64,000 nucleotides of DNA from NCBI RefSeq assembly GCF_016862095.1, contig NZ_BOMH01000027.1, forward strand, positions 1 through 64,000. Direction: 5' to 3'. Positions 24,315-31,872 of this stretch are shown here, piece after piece. Within the stretch, counting starts at the first letter, position 1. The number at the start of each line of letters is the position of its first letter. Under the pieces are notes generated by a model that saw only the letters and a program-made list of their open reading frames with translations, searched no databases and had not been told where the DNA came from. A program made the position numbers and the translations under genes. Source of the DNA: Actinoplanes cyaneus. GTDB taxonomy: Bacteria > Actinomycetota > Actinomycetes > Mycobacteriales > Micromonosporaceae.

Positions 24315-24366
24315 GGCTGGCACTCACGGTTCAACCCGCGCCGCATCACGACCGTGAGAACCAGCT
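24315..24366. repeat. Intergenic hairpin repeat, copy A1
   Basis: GGCTGGCACTCACGGT pairs imperfectly with ACCGTGAGAACCAGCTC across an ~20-base loop (one mismatch pair in the stem plus the ends). Same family as copies at 24378, 49945, 56437, 59445 and 59587. Confidence 0.7.
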
Positions 24367-24377
24367 CAGGCAGCTCA

Positions 24378-24427
24378 GCTGGCACTCACGGTTCGATCCG
24401 GGCGCTTTTCCGACCGTGAGTGCCAGC
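24378..24427. repeat. Intergenic hairpin repeat, copy A2
   Basis: GCTGGCACTCACGGT (24378-24392) and ACCGTGAGTGCCAGC (24413-24427) are perfect 15-bp arms with a 20-base loop. It lies ~75 bases past the 3' end of the DUF3616 gene and may end its transcript. Confidence 0.75.
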
Positions 24428-24502
24428 CGGGAGAGTGGGCGGCGGCCGCAGCCGAAAGCACGACGGAGCCGGCCGGCGCACAGCAAACCGCGACGAAGGC
24501 GC

Positions 24503-25567
24503 TCAGCGGGGCAGGCGCAGCACGTCGGCGATCACCGCGCCGTCCGCGGTCAGCCGGGACAGCGCCGGGCTGTCGTAGACGACCAGGATCCGATCGTCGC
24601 CGTACGTGCTCAGCCCCTCCGCGTGGTCGTCCCCCTCGCCGAAGCTCAGCTCCAGCTCCCGGCTGATCAGCTCGCCGCGCACGACCGACGGCATCCCGGT
24701 GCGGGCGGCGTCGTGCCAGCGGTAGACGCGCACCGGCCCGTCCAGCGCCATCGTCGGCCCGGCCAGCACCAGCAGATCGTCGCCGTCCGGGCACAGGTCA
24801 CGCACGCCGAGCCCGTCCAGATCCAGGACATGCTTACGGTACGGCCGCCCGTCCTCGAACGGCCGCAGCCGCAACCGCGCCGGGGCGTCCGGGGTCACGT
24901 ACGGCCGCAGCTCCAGCACGAACGCCCACCCGCGCAGCACCGGCCCCCGCAGCCCCAGGTAGACCCGGTCGTCGCGCACCGCGATCCCCTCGATGTCCAG
25001 CCCGTTGTCCTTGCCGGGGATCGGCAGGAACGGCGCCAGGTGCTCGTCGTCGCGCAGCATCCGGCGCAGGTCGTCACGACCGCTCAGCGCCGCGGCACGA
25101 TGAACGACACCATCGACCACCTTCTCCCGTACGGGCGTGGGCACTCCCCCGACGTCGGCGACCGGCAGCCGTACGAGAATCTGCCGGTTGTCCTGCCCCT
25201 CGACCCGGGCGAGCCGTTTGAGCGCCTTGGGGCCGTCGTGATGCCCGCGGATCTGCTTGCGCCGCAGGCTGTGCGAGCCGACCGCCCACAGGAAGTGCCC
25301 GGTCCGGGCGAGCCCTTCCACGTCGGCCTCCTCGTCGGCGTCCGCCCCGGGCAGGTCGACCAGGTCGGCGAGGCGGAAGCGGGTCTCCTCCCCGAACTCG
25401 GCGGGCTTGTCCGGGTTGTCGGCGAGCAGCCGCTCGACGGTCGCGGTCTCGTCACCGGCGATCCAGAGGACGGGGCCGTCACGACGTACCGCGGAAAGGT
25501 TGGTGTGGGTTGCCGCCGCCCGCGAGTCGTCGGAGAACCGCAGGCGCACGGTGTGGTCGACCGTCAT
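24503..25567 (-). CDS. DUF3616 protein
   Basis: Product of ~354 residues, cytosolic by lack of a signal peptide. It has repeated strands of a beta-propeller type (LSAVRRDGPVLWIAGDETATVERL, GLDIEGIAVRDDRVYLGLRGP, DLCPDGDDLLVLAGPT, HAEGLSTYGDDRILVVYD). The DIEGIAV...RVYLGLRGP and HAEGL motifs are those of DUF3616, whose biochemical role is not known. Two ATGs nine bases apart (25576 and 25567) are possible; neither has a clear ribosome site. It is divergent from the MFS transporter gene and the two may share a 240-bp promoter region. Confidence 0.8.
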   Translation of the reverse strand: MTVDHTVRLRFSDDSRAAATHTNLSAVRRDGPVLWIAGDETATVERLLADNPDKPAEFGEETRFRLADLVDLPGADADEEADVEGLARTGHFLWAVGSHSLRRKQIRGHHDGPKALKRLARVEGQDNRQILVRLPVADVGGVPTPVREKVVDGVVHRAAALSGRDDLRRMLRDDEHLAPFLPIPGKDNGLDIEGIAVRDDRVYLGLRGPVLRGWAFVLELRPYVTPDAPARLRLRPFEDGRPYRKHVLDLDGLGVRDLCPDGDDLLVLAGPTMALDGPVRVYRWHDAARTGMPSVVRGELISRELELSFGEGDDHAEGLSTYGDDRILVVYDSPALSRLTADGAVIADVLRLPR

Positions 25568-25810
25568 GGTCAACATCGTTGCACCGGCACGCTCGCACCG
25601 GCCGCCGCGGCGCGGAAATGTGCCACCCGGCCGAGTCGGATTCGGTGCGGACCGCGAGGAGGGCACCCCGGAATCGGGCCTCCGGGACTACCGTCGACGC
25701 AGGATACGCCGACCGTGCCGTGCCAGTGTCCTGTGCGCTCCGTGCCAGCGGGGCGCGGAAGACTCGGAGCGATTCACGGAAGACGGCGTCACTGGCCCGG
25801 AGAAGGAACT

Positions 25811-27364
25811 ATGACAGAGGCTGCTCCACCCGCCACCACCAACGACGAGCGGATCACCGGCGACATCCTGAAGATCGCCGGCGTCGTCGTGCTCGGCGCC
25901 ATCATGTCGATCCTCGACATCACTGTCGTCAACGTCGCCTTGCCCACCTTCCAGACCACGTTCGGGGAGCCCGGTCAGCCCCTCCCCTACTCGACCGTCG
26001 CGTGGACGGTCACCGGTTACACCCTCGCGCTGGCCACCGTCATCCCGCTCACCGGCTGGGCGGCCGACCGGTTCGGCACCAAACGGCTCTACATGACCGC
26101 GATCGGGCTGTTCACGATCGGGTCGGTGCTGTGTGCCATGGCGACCGGCATCAACATGCTGATCGCCTTCCGGGTCCTGCAGGGCCTCGGCGGCGGCATG
26201 CTGATGCCGCTGGGCATGACGATCATGACCAAGGCGGCGGGCCCGAAGCGGATGGGCCGGCTGATGGCCATCCTCGGCGTGCCGATGCTGCTCGGTCCGA
26301 TCGGCGGCCCGATTCTCGGCGGCTGGCTGATCGACGCGGCCAGCTGGCACTGGATCTTCTTGATCAACCTGCCGATCGGCGTGATCGCCCTGATCTACGC
26401 GTTCGTGGTGCTGCCCAGGGACGCGCCGCACCCGTCCGAGACGTTCGACTTCGTCGGCATGCTGATGATGTCGCCGGGTCTGGCGCTGTTCCTCTACGGC
26501 GTCTCGTCGATCCCCGCCGAGGGCAAGGTCGGCTCGGCGAAGGTCCTGATCCCCGGGATCATCGGCCTGGCCCTGGTGGCCGCGTTCGTCCTGTATTCGT
26601 TCAGGCCCAAGCATCCGCTGCTCGACCTGCGGCTGTTCAAGAACCGGAACCTCGCGGTCAGCATCATCACGATGTTCCTGTTCGCGGTGGCGTTCTTCGG
26701 CGGCCTGCTGCTCGTGCCGACGTACTTCCAGCAGATCCGCGGCGAGTCGGTGCTCCACGCCGGCCTGCTCGTCGCCCCGCAGGGCATCGGCGCGATGCTG
26801 ACCATGCCGATCGCCGGCACGCTCAGCGACAAGTTCCCGGTCGGCCGGATCGTGCCGTTCGGCCTGCTGCTGATCCTGGGCGGCATGATCAGTCTGACCC
26901 AGATCACGGCGACGACGTCGTACACCTATCTGATCGTGACCCTGTTCGTGATGGGTCTGGGCATGGGCGGCACGATGATGCCGATCATGACCTCGGCGCT
27001 CAAGACGTTGCGGCAGGCCGAGGTGGCCCGCGGGTCGACGCTGCTCAACATCACCCAGCAGATCGCCAGCTCGGTCGGTGTCGCCATCATGTCGGTGATC
27101 CTGACCAACGGCTTGAAGGACGCCTCGCTGGCCGGCCCGGCGATCGCGTCCCGGCAGGACCCGGCGATCGCGGCGCAGCTCGGCCCGGCCGGGATCGCGC
27201 AGGGTCTGGAGCAGGCCGCGGAGGCGTTCGCGCACACGTACTGGGTGGCGGCCGCCCTGGTCGCGGTCACCGTGGTCTCGGCGCTGTTCCTGCCCCGCAA
27301 GCGCGAGGACGTGCACCTCGCCGATGGGGCGGGCGCCGATGCCGCACCGGTGATCCTGCACTGA
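25811..27364 (+). CDS. MFS multidrug exporter, DHA2 (EmrB/QacA) family
   Basis: Proton-coupled drug exporter of 517 residues with 14 predicted membrane segments. DHA2 marks include LDITVVNVALP in TM1 (motif D1), GWAADRFGTKRLYM (motif A), RVLQGLGGGMLMPLG (motif B) and GPIGGPILGGWLID (motif C) in TM5. A late conserved TLLNITQQIASSVGVA is typical. ATG 25811 has GAAGGA upstream. No TetR-type repressor is next to it; the divergent neighbour is the DUF3616 gene. Substrate cannot be read from sequence. Confidence 0.95.
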   Translation: MTEAAPPATTNDERITGDILKIAGVVVLGAIMSILDITVVNVALPTFQTTFGEPGQPLPYSTVAWTVTGYTLALATVIPLTGWAADRFGTKRLYMTAIGLFTIGSVLCAMATGINMLIAFRVLQGLGGGMLMPLGMTIMTKAAGPKRMGRLMAILGVPMLLGPIGGPILGGWLIDAASWHWIFLINLPIGVIALIYAFVVLPRDAPHPSETFDFVGMLMMSPGLALFLYGVSSIPAEGKVGSAKVLIPGIIGLALVAAFVLYSFRPKHPLLDLRLFKNRNLAVSIITMFLFAVAFFGGLLLVPTYFQQIRGESVLHAGLLVAPQGIGAMLTMPIAGTLSDKFPVGRIVPFGLLLILGGMISLTQITATTSYTYLIVTLFVMGLGMGGTMMPIMTSALKTLRQAEVARGSTLLNITQQIASSVGVAIMSVILTNGLKDASLAGPAIASRQDPAIAAQLGPAGIAQGLEQAAEAFAHTYWVAAALVAVTVVSALFLPRKREDVHLADGAGADAAPVILH

Positions 27365-27386
27365 TCGCGGGCACTGACAACGGCCC

Positions 27387-27426
27387 GGCGAAGGCCGGTG
27401 GGAGTCTCCTCCCACCGGCCTTCGCC
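27387..27426. terminator. Bidirectional hairpin terminator
   Basis: GGCGAAGGCCGGTGGGAG and its exact reverse complement form a perfect 18-bp stem with a TCTC loop, between the convergent MFS and hydrolase genes. The MFS stop ends 22 bases before it; the hydrolase stop is 13 bases after. Confidence 0.85.
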
Positions 27427-27439
27427 CCCCGGCGTGCGA

Positions 27440-28657
27440 TCAGCGGTGGGAGCGGAGCCAGGCGCGGATGTCGGCGACGACCTGCCGGTCCGGCTCGGCG
27501 AACCGCGGCGTGAACTTCGGGGTGACGTTCATGGTGTGCGCCATCCCCGGGTAGATGACGATCCGGTGGTCCCGGTTCCCCGCGGCGCCGACAGCGGCAT
27601 CCGCGGCCAGCGCCGCCCGTGCCGGGGTCTGCAGGTCGTTCTCACCGTTGAGCAGCAGCGTCGGGCCGGTGAACCGGGGCAGGGCCTGCGTCACCGTCGG
27701 GAACCGCGCGATGTCGGCGACGTATTCCTGCAGCGTCTCCAGGCCCGGCACGTCCGGGTAGTTGTCGATGCCGGTGGCCTTGCGCAACACCGCTCCGGCC
27801 TCGGCGTCGATCGCGATCTGACCGTCGTGGTCGGTGTCGGTGCTGCCCAGCACCCGGTCGCCGTCGAGCAGGACCGACCGGAACTGATCGGCGGCCTCCT
27901 TCGGCTGACCGATCAGGCCGTCGATCGCCTCGGCCGCCGTCAACCTGCCGTCGGCGTCCACGTCGAACTCATCGTGCAGCTGCAGCAGCAGCCGGCCGTA
28001 GAGCTGCAGCGTCAGCAAGTCCCTGATGTTCTGACCGACCACGCCCATCGCGATCACGCCGGCCGGAGCGGGGATGCCGAACGCCTTCGGATCGGCGGCC
28101 AGGTTGGCGGCCACGTTCGTGCCCTCGCTGTGGCCGAGCAGGAAGATCTTGGACGGGTTCACCCGGGGCGAGGCGGCTGCGAACCGCACCACCGCGGCCG
28201 CGTCCCGCTGGATCCGGTCGTACGGGTTCTTCGGGTTCAGCTGCGCGGGATCGGTGCTCTCCACCGGGCCGATGCCGGTCACCCCGCGCTTGTTGAAGCG
28301 CAGCGCCGCGTAGCCCTCCCGGGCGGCGGCCTGCGCCAGCGGCACGAACGTCGAGCCTCCGCCGTCGGGCAGGGTCTGGTTCATGTCGTTGTGCCCGCTG
28401 CCGTGCAGCAGGACGACCAGCGGCAGCCGGCCCTTCGCCCGGCTGGGGTAGGTCAGCTCGGCCTGCGTGACCCAGCCCTCGCCGAAGTCGATCCGGACCT
28501 GTTCCCGGGTGATGCCGGCCCAGCCCGACCCCTGTGCGACGGCCGCCTTCTGCGCGGCGCCCGTGTCCTGCGCCTCGGCGATGCCGGCGCCGCCGGCCAG
28601 CACGGTGACGGCGGTCAGGGTGACCGCCAGGCTGCGGTACTTCGTCCTCGGTGTCAT
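27440..28657 (-). CDS. Secreted alpha/beta hydrolase with EF-hand loops
   Basis: Product of 405 residues with an N-terminal signal peptide (1-30, ending near GIAEAQD). The alpha/beta-hydrolase core shows the oxyanion HGSGHND, nucleophile GHSEG, acid in GENDLQTP and His in YPGMAHTM. Between nucleophile and acid, in the lid region, are two EF-hand-like loops: DVDADGRLTAAE at 232-243, a full 12-residue match, and DTDHDGQIAIDAE at 274-286, slightly off at the last position. Calcium-dependent folding or activity after export is a fair inference. Esterase or dienelactone-hydrolase-like substrates are possible. ATG 28657 has only a weak ribosome site. Confidence 0.85.
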   Translation of the reverse strand: MTPRTKYRSLAVTLTAVTVLAGGAGIAEAQDTGAAQKAAVAQGSGWAGITREQVRIDFGEGWVTQAELTYPSRAKGRLPLVVLLHGSGHNDMNQTLPDGGGSTFVPLAQAAAREGYAALRFNKRGVTGIGPVESTDPAQLNPKNPYDRIQRDAAAVVRFAAASPRVNPSKIFLLGHSEGTNVAANLAADPKAFGIPAPAGVIAMGVVGQNIRDLLTLQLYGRLLLQLHDEFDVDADGRLTAAEAIDGLIGQPKEAADQFRSVLLDGDRVLGSTDTDHDGQIAIDAEAGAVLRKATGIDNYPDVPGLETLQEYVADIARFPTVTQALPRFTGPTLLLNGENDLQTPARAALAADAAVGAAGNRDHRIVIYPGMAHTMNVTPKFTPRFAEPDRQVVADIRAWLRSHR

Positions 28658-28741
28658 GAGGGAAACGCTATTTCCGGCGGCCGCCGGCATCGATCCCGCC
28701 AACTACCCGATTCCTGGTACAGCAGGCTGTACCAGGACTGC

Positions 28742-29983
28742 TCAGCGGCTCAGGTAGGCAGCGAGGCCGCCGAGCTCCTCGCTGGCGATGAACACCGAGC
28801 GCACGTTGATGATGGCCTCCTCGACGTGGGTGGAGCAGCCCCACGCCGCGTCGCCCCACGAATCGGCGATCTTGATCTCCGCCGGGGCGGTGCACCCCTG
28901 AGCGCCGCCGAGCTGGCAGAGCTCCGGGTGCGGCTTGACGGCCTGTGCGGTCGCGGCGGCGCTCATCCGGTCGGCGAGCTCCGCGGCGGCGGTGGCACGC
29001 CGCTCGGCGTCGGCCCGGAGCTCCTGCTCGGCACGGACCGCCTTGGCCAGCTCGTCGTGCGCCACCCGGGCACGTTCCTCGGCCGCCGCCTTGGCCTCCT
29101 CGATGTGGTGACGCTCGATCGCCAGGGCCGCGGTGCCGGCGAAGACCCGCGCCAGAGCCAGGTCGGCCTCCTCCGGGACACGCGGCGTGCGGTGGTACAT
29201 CGCGAAGGTGCCCAGCAGGGCGCCGTCCCGGGCCAGGATCGGCGTCGACCAGCAGGCGGCCAGGCCGGCCCGGCCGGCCAGCTCCCGGAAGTCGTCCCAG
29301 AACGGATCGGTGGTGATGTCGGTGACGATGACCGGCTCGCGCCGGTGCGCGGCGGTGCCGCACGAGCCGACGCCCTCACCGGTGGCGATCCCGTCGATGG
29401 CCTCGTTGTAGAAGCCGGGCAGGCTCGGCGCGGCGCCGTGCCGCAGATGCAGGCCGTCGGCGTCGGCCAGCAGGACCGAGACGAGCACCTCCTCCGGCGC
29501 GAGCTCCTCGATGCTGCGGGCCATCCCGTCCAGCACCTCGCCGAGAGCGGCCTGCCGGGCGATCTGCTCCAGCAACGCACGATGCTCGGCCATCAACCGC
29601 TGGGTCTGCTTGACCTGGGTGGTCTCGACCCCGATCACGTGCACGCCGATCACCTGACCGGTGGCATCGCGGCGGGGCTCGCAGGTGAAGTCGAAGGACG
29701 CCGCCCGCTCGTGCTCGCCGGCGCCGAGCACGACCTGCACGTCACGGGCGGTCTGCGGCTCGCCGGTGCGATAGGCCTCGTCCAGCAGGGCCGGGAAACC
29801 GGCCGGACCGTCCACCAGCGCGTCGCCGGGGCCGGCCCCGTCCTGGCCGATCGCCGTGAAGAACGCCGGGCTCGCCGTCTCCACCACGTGCCGCGGCCCG
29901 GCCAGCGACGCGAACACCGCGGTGGACTGCCCGAACAGCGCCCGCAGATCCTCGTTGGCGCCGTTGCCAGTTACTGCCACCAT
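28742..29983 (-). CDS. PAS-GAF sensory protein
   Basis: Product of ~413 residues, cytosolic. Residues ~10-125 form a PAS-like domain (ASPAFFTAIGQDGAGPGDAL, ending HVIGVETTQVKQTQR); ~140-300 form a GAF domain with LHLRHGAAPSLPGFYNEAID and GVGSCGTAAHRREPVIVTDI, the form seen in many actinomycete GAF proteins. A coiled coil (EEAKAAAEERARVAHDELAKAVRAEQELRADAERR in two halves) joins it to a C-terminal ~75-residue domain with four Cys and ending SEELGGLAAYLSR. No kinase, GGDEF or ANTAR output is visible, so the output is unknown. ATG 30022 is an alternative start. Confidence 0.8.
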   Translation of the reverse strand: MVAVTGNGANEDLRALFGQSTAVFASLAGPRHVVETASPAFFTAIGQDGAGPGDALVDGPAGFPALLDEAYRTGEPQTARDVQVVLGAGEHERAASFDFTCEPRRDATGQVIGVHVIGVETTQVKQTQRLMAEHRALLEQIARQAALGEVLDGMARSIEELAPEEVLVSVLLADADGLHLRHGAAPSLPGFYNEAIDGIATGEGVGSCGTAAHRREPVIVTDITTDPFWDDFRELAGRAGLAACWSTPILARDGALLGTFAMYHRTPRVPEEADLALARVFAGTAALAIERHHIEEAKAAAEERARVAHDELAKAVRAEQELRADAERRATAAAELADRMSAAATAQAVKPHPELCQLGGAQGCTAPAEIKIADSWGDAAWGCSTHVEEAIINVRSVFIASEELGGLAAYLSR

Positions 29984-30056
29984 CAGGCGTCTCGCCTCTC
30001 GTCGATCGCGCTCGAGCGTCATCAACCTACGCCATCACGCCGGGAGCGCCACCGGC

Positions 30057-30215
30057 TCAGCGGATGCGCTGCGCCAGCTTCGCGACGACGCCACCGACAG
30101 CCATGCTGACGACCGGCGTGGCCACGGCCGGCAGACGCGTCTTCCGCATGATCCACGCGGTGGCGGCGGTCGTGGCGACGGGCAGCGCCGCCCGCACGAT
30201 GGTGCTCTTGTCCAT
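30057..30215 (-). CDS. Small 52-residue membrane-associated protein
   Basis: Starts MDKSTIVRAALPVATTAATA with AAAGAGGT seven bases upstream, a good ribosome site. It has two short hydrophobic segments around a basic turn (WIMRKTRLPAVATPV) and ends VAKLAQRIR. Such small cationic membrane proteins are common in actinomycetes; I do not recognise a family. Coding support is the ribosome site and its hydrophobic pattern. Confidence 0.65.
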   Translation of the reverse strand: MDKSTIVRAALPVATTAATAWIMRKTRLPAVATPVVSMAVGGVVAKLAQRIR

Positions 30216-30313
30216 GCCGGGTACCTCTTTCTTCTCGTGACGTCTCTGCCGCATACCCACCCGGGCCCGCAGGTAGGCGTGCTTTCCCTTCCTCCCGGCC
30301 CGATAGTGGATCG

Positions 30314-30748
30314 ATGAGCTGGTGGCGACGTTCCCGCCCGGTGTACGCCGTCGACGGCGTCGCGCCGCACCGCAACAGTGCCGGCTGGGACATCTACGAG
30401 GGCGACACCCTGGCGGCTCGGCCGGTGGTGGCCGGCGCCCTCGCCCGGCTGCCCCGCGACCCGGCCCTGGCGTACCTGCCGTTCTCGCTGGCACTGAGCA
30501 CGAGGGACGGCCGGGAATGGGGCCTGGCGTTCGGCGACGAGGCGCTGACCTGGTTCGACCTGTCCGCCCCCGACGGCAGCGACCTCTTCGAGGAGACCCT
30601 GGCGGCCGCGGCGTTCACCGGCACGGTCGAGCGCGTTGACCGCGAGGCGTTCGTGTTCACGACCACCGGGTCACTCCCGGCCGACGTCACCCTGGCCCAC
30701 TGCCTCGACATCTGCGGCACGGTCTTCCGCCGGCTCACCGCCGGCTGA
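30314..30748 (+). CDS. Hypothetical cytosolic protein, 144 residues
   Basis: Not recognised. Starts MSWWRRSRPVYAVDG; mixed alpha/beta composition with no membrane segment (EWGLAFGDEALTWFDLS, EAFVFTTTGSLPADVTLAHC). GATAGT ends six bases before the ATG, so the transcript may be leaderless. Clear codon bias and the lack of any competing frame support it as real. Confidence 0.65.
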   Translation: MSWWRRSRPVYAVDGVAPHRNSAGWDIYEGDTLAARPVVAGALARLPRDPALAYLPFSLALSTRDGREWGLAFGDEALTWFDLSAPDGSDLFEETLAAAAFTGTVERVDREAFVFTTTGSLPADVTLAHCLDICGTVFRRLTAG

Positions 30749-31053
30749 CCGCCACCCCAGACCCGGGACCCCCACCGATTCGACGGTACGAAGGAGCCGG
30801 CCGCCACATCCAGGAGTGGCTCGACGGCCTGCCTGGCGACCCTCGCAGCGGAACGCGGTGTGACGCTCCACAGCTCACCCAGCGGCGCCGCCCGTCCTGT
30901 TGATGCAACACGCAATCGTACTGGCCCCACACGCAGCGGACGGACCTTGCGAGCCGCCGCTGCCGACACTTCCGCCTCACAGACGTCAGATATGCCGCTC
31001 ATAACCGACATCAGGCACGAGTATGGGGGAAATGTAACGTCGAGGGCGGGTAT
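30749..31053. other. Non-coding gap before the SIMPL gene
   Basis: About 305 bases with no gene I can support. The last 100 bases are less G+C-rich (for example ATGGGGGAAATGTAACG near 31023) and probably contain the promoter of the SIMPL gene; no confident -35/-10 pair is visible. Confidence 0.4.
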
Positions 31054-31845
31054 ATGAAGAAGTCACACGTCGCGCATGCGTTTGTTGTTCTGGCCACGCT
31101 TGCCGGGCCGTCGTTGCTGGCCGGCGGCCGGCCGGCCGCCGCCGCGAGCGCGCCGGTCGCCGGGGAGAGCGCGCCGGCCGCCGGGGAAACACGGGAAAGC
31201 GTGATTGTCAGTGGGACCGGCGAGGAGACGCGCGAAAGCGTGATCGTCAGCGGCACCGGCAAGGTGTCCGGCGAGCCCGACGTGCTCACCGTCAGCTTCG
31301 GGGTGGAGACCGACGCTCCGGCGGTCGGGCCGGCTCTGGACCGGGCTGCCACGGCGTCCACCCGGATGCGCGACGCGCTGATCCGGGCCGGGGTCGCCAA
31401 GGCCGATCTCCAGACCTCGGACGTCAGCGTCAACTCACGGCGGAACGGCACCAAGATCACCGGGTACACCGTGAGTCAGGGCCTCACCGCCAAGATCCGG
31501 ACGCTGCCGAAGGCCGGTGCGGTGATCTCCGCGGCCATGACGGCCGGCGGCGACGCGGCGAGGCTGCACGGCACGTCGTTCGCCATCGAGAACGACGGCG
31601 CGCTGCTCACCGAGGCCCGCAAGCGGGCGTTCGCCGACGCTCGCGGCAAGGCCGAGCTGTACGCGCGAGAGGCCGGCCGCCCGCTGGGCCGGGTCATCAG
31701 GGTGAGCGAGGAGAGCGCCGGTTTCTCCGGCGGCACCGGCCTGCGCGGCCTGGCCTACGCGGATCAGGCCGCGCCGGTCGAGCCGGGCCGCCAGGACGTG
31801 TCGGTGACGATCAGCGTGGAGTGGGCCCTCAACCCACCGGCCTGA
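31054..31845 (+). CDS. Secreted SIMPL-domain (DUF541) protein
   Basis: Product of 263 residues. Signal peptide at 1-31 (FVVLATLAGPSLLAGGRPAAAA). The SIMPL domain (about 60-262) shows SGTGKVSGEPDVLTVSFGVE, the conserved ATASTRMRDALIRAGVAKADLQTS helix, and the ending QDVSVTISVEWAL. The family (OMP26/YggE-like) is periplasmic or extracellular and linked with oxidative stress or outer-surface functions, but biochemistry is unclear. ETRESVIVSGTG is present twice in a row because of a 39-bp tandem duplication. The ATG follows GGGCGG. Confidence 0.88.
   Translation: MKKSHVAHAFVVLATLAGPSLLAGGRPAAAASAPVAGESAPAAGETRESVIVSGTGEETRESVIVSGTGKVSGEPDVLTVSFGVETDAPAVGPALDRAATASTRMRDALIRAGVAKADLQTSDVSVNSRRNGTKITGYTVSQGLTAKIRTLPKAGAVISAAMTAGGDAARLHGTSFAIENDGALLTEARKRAFADARGKAELYAREAGRPLGRVIRVSEESAGFSGGTGLRGLAYADQAAPVEPGRQDVSVTISVEWALNPPA
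31187..31264. repeat. 39-bp tandem duplication in the SIMPL gene
   Basis: Two adjacent 39-bp units, the second diverged at several third positions, encode ETRESVIVSGTGE and ETRESVIVSGTGK. The second unit is the true first strand of the SIMPL domain. Confidence 0.7.
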
Positions 31846-31872
31846 GCCCGGCCGCCACGTCTCCGGAAGCTG

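Larger units (their letters stand above)
24100..24502. other. Intergenic region with A+T-rich promoter patch and two hairpin repeats
   Basis: No gene is seen. Near 24165-24205 is a low-GC patch (ATGTAAATAGATGCGTATG, then CCTAATACGG) containing the interrupted repeat CGTAT/ATACG; it probably holds the permease promoter and a regulator site, and a metal-responsive repressor is possible but no clear Zur or Fur box can be assigned. From 24313 to 24430 lie two copies of the window's hairpin repeat, close to the 3' end of the DUF3616 gene. Confidence 0.5.

Noticed and set aside
23375..25810. Long in-frame extension upstream of the MFS transporter
   Set aside because: It runs antisense through the permease and DUF3616 genes and is low-complexity; the transporter starts at 25811 with its own ribosome site and TM1.
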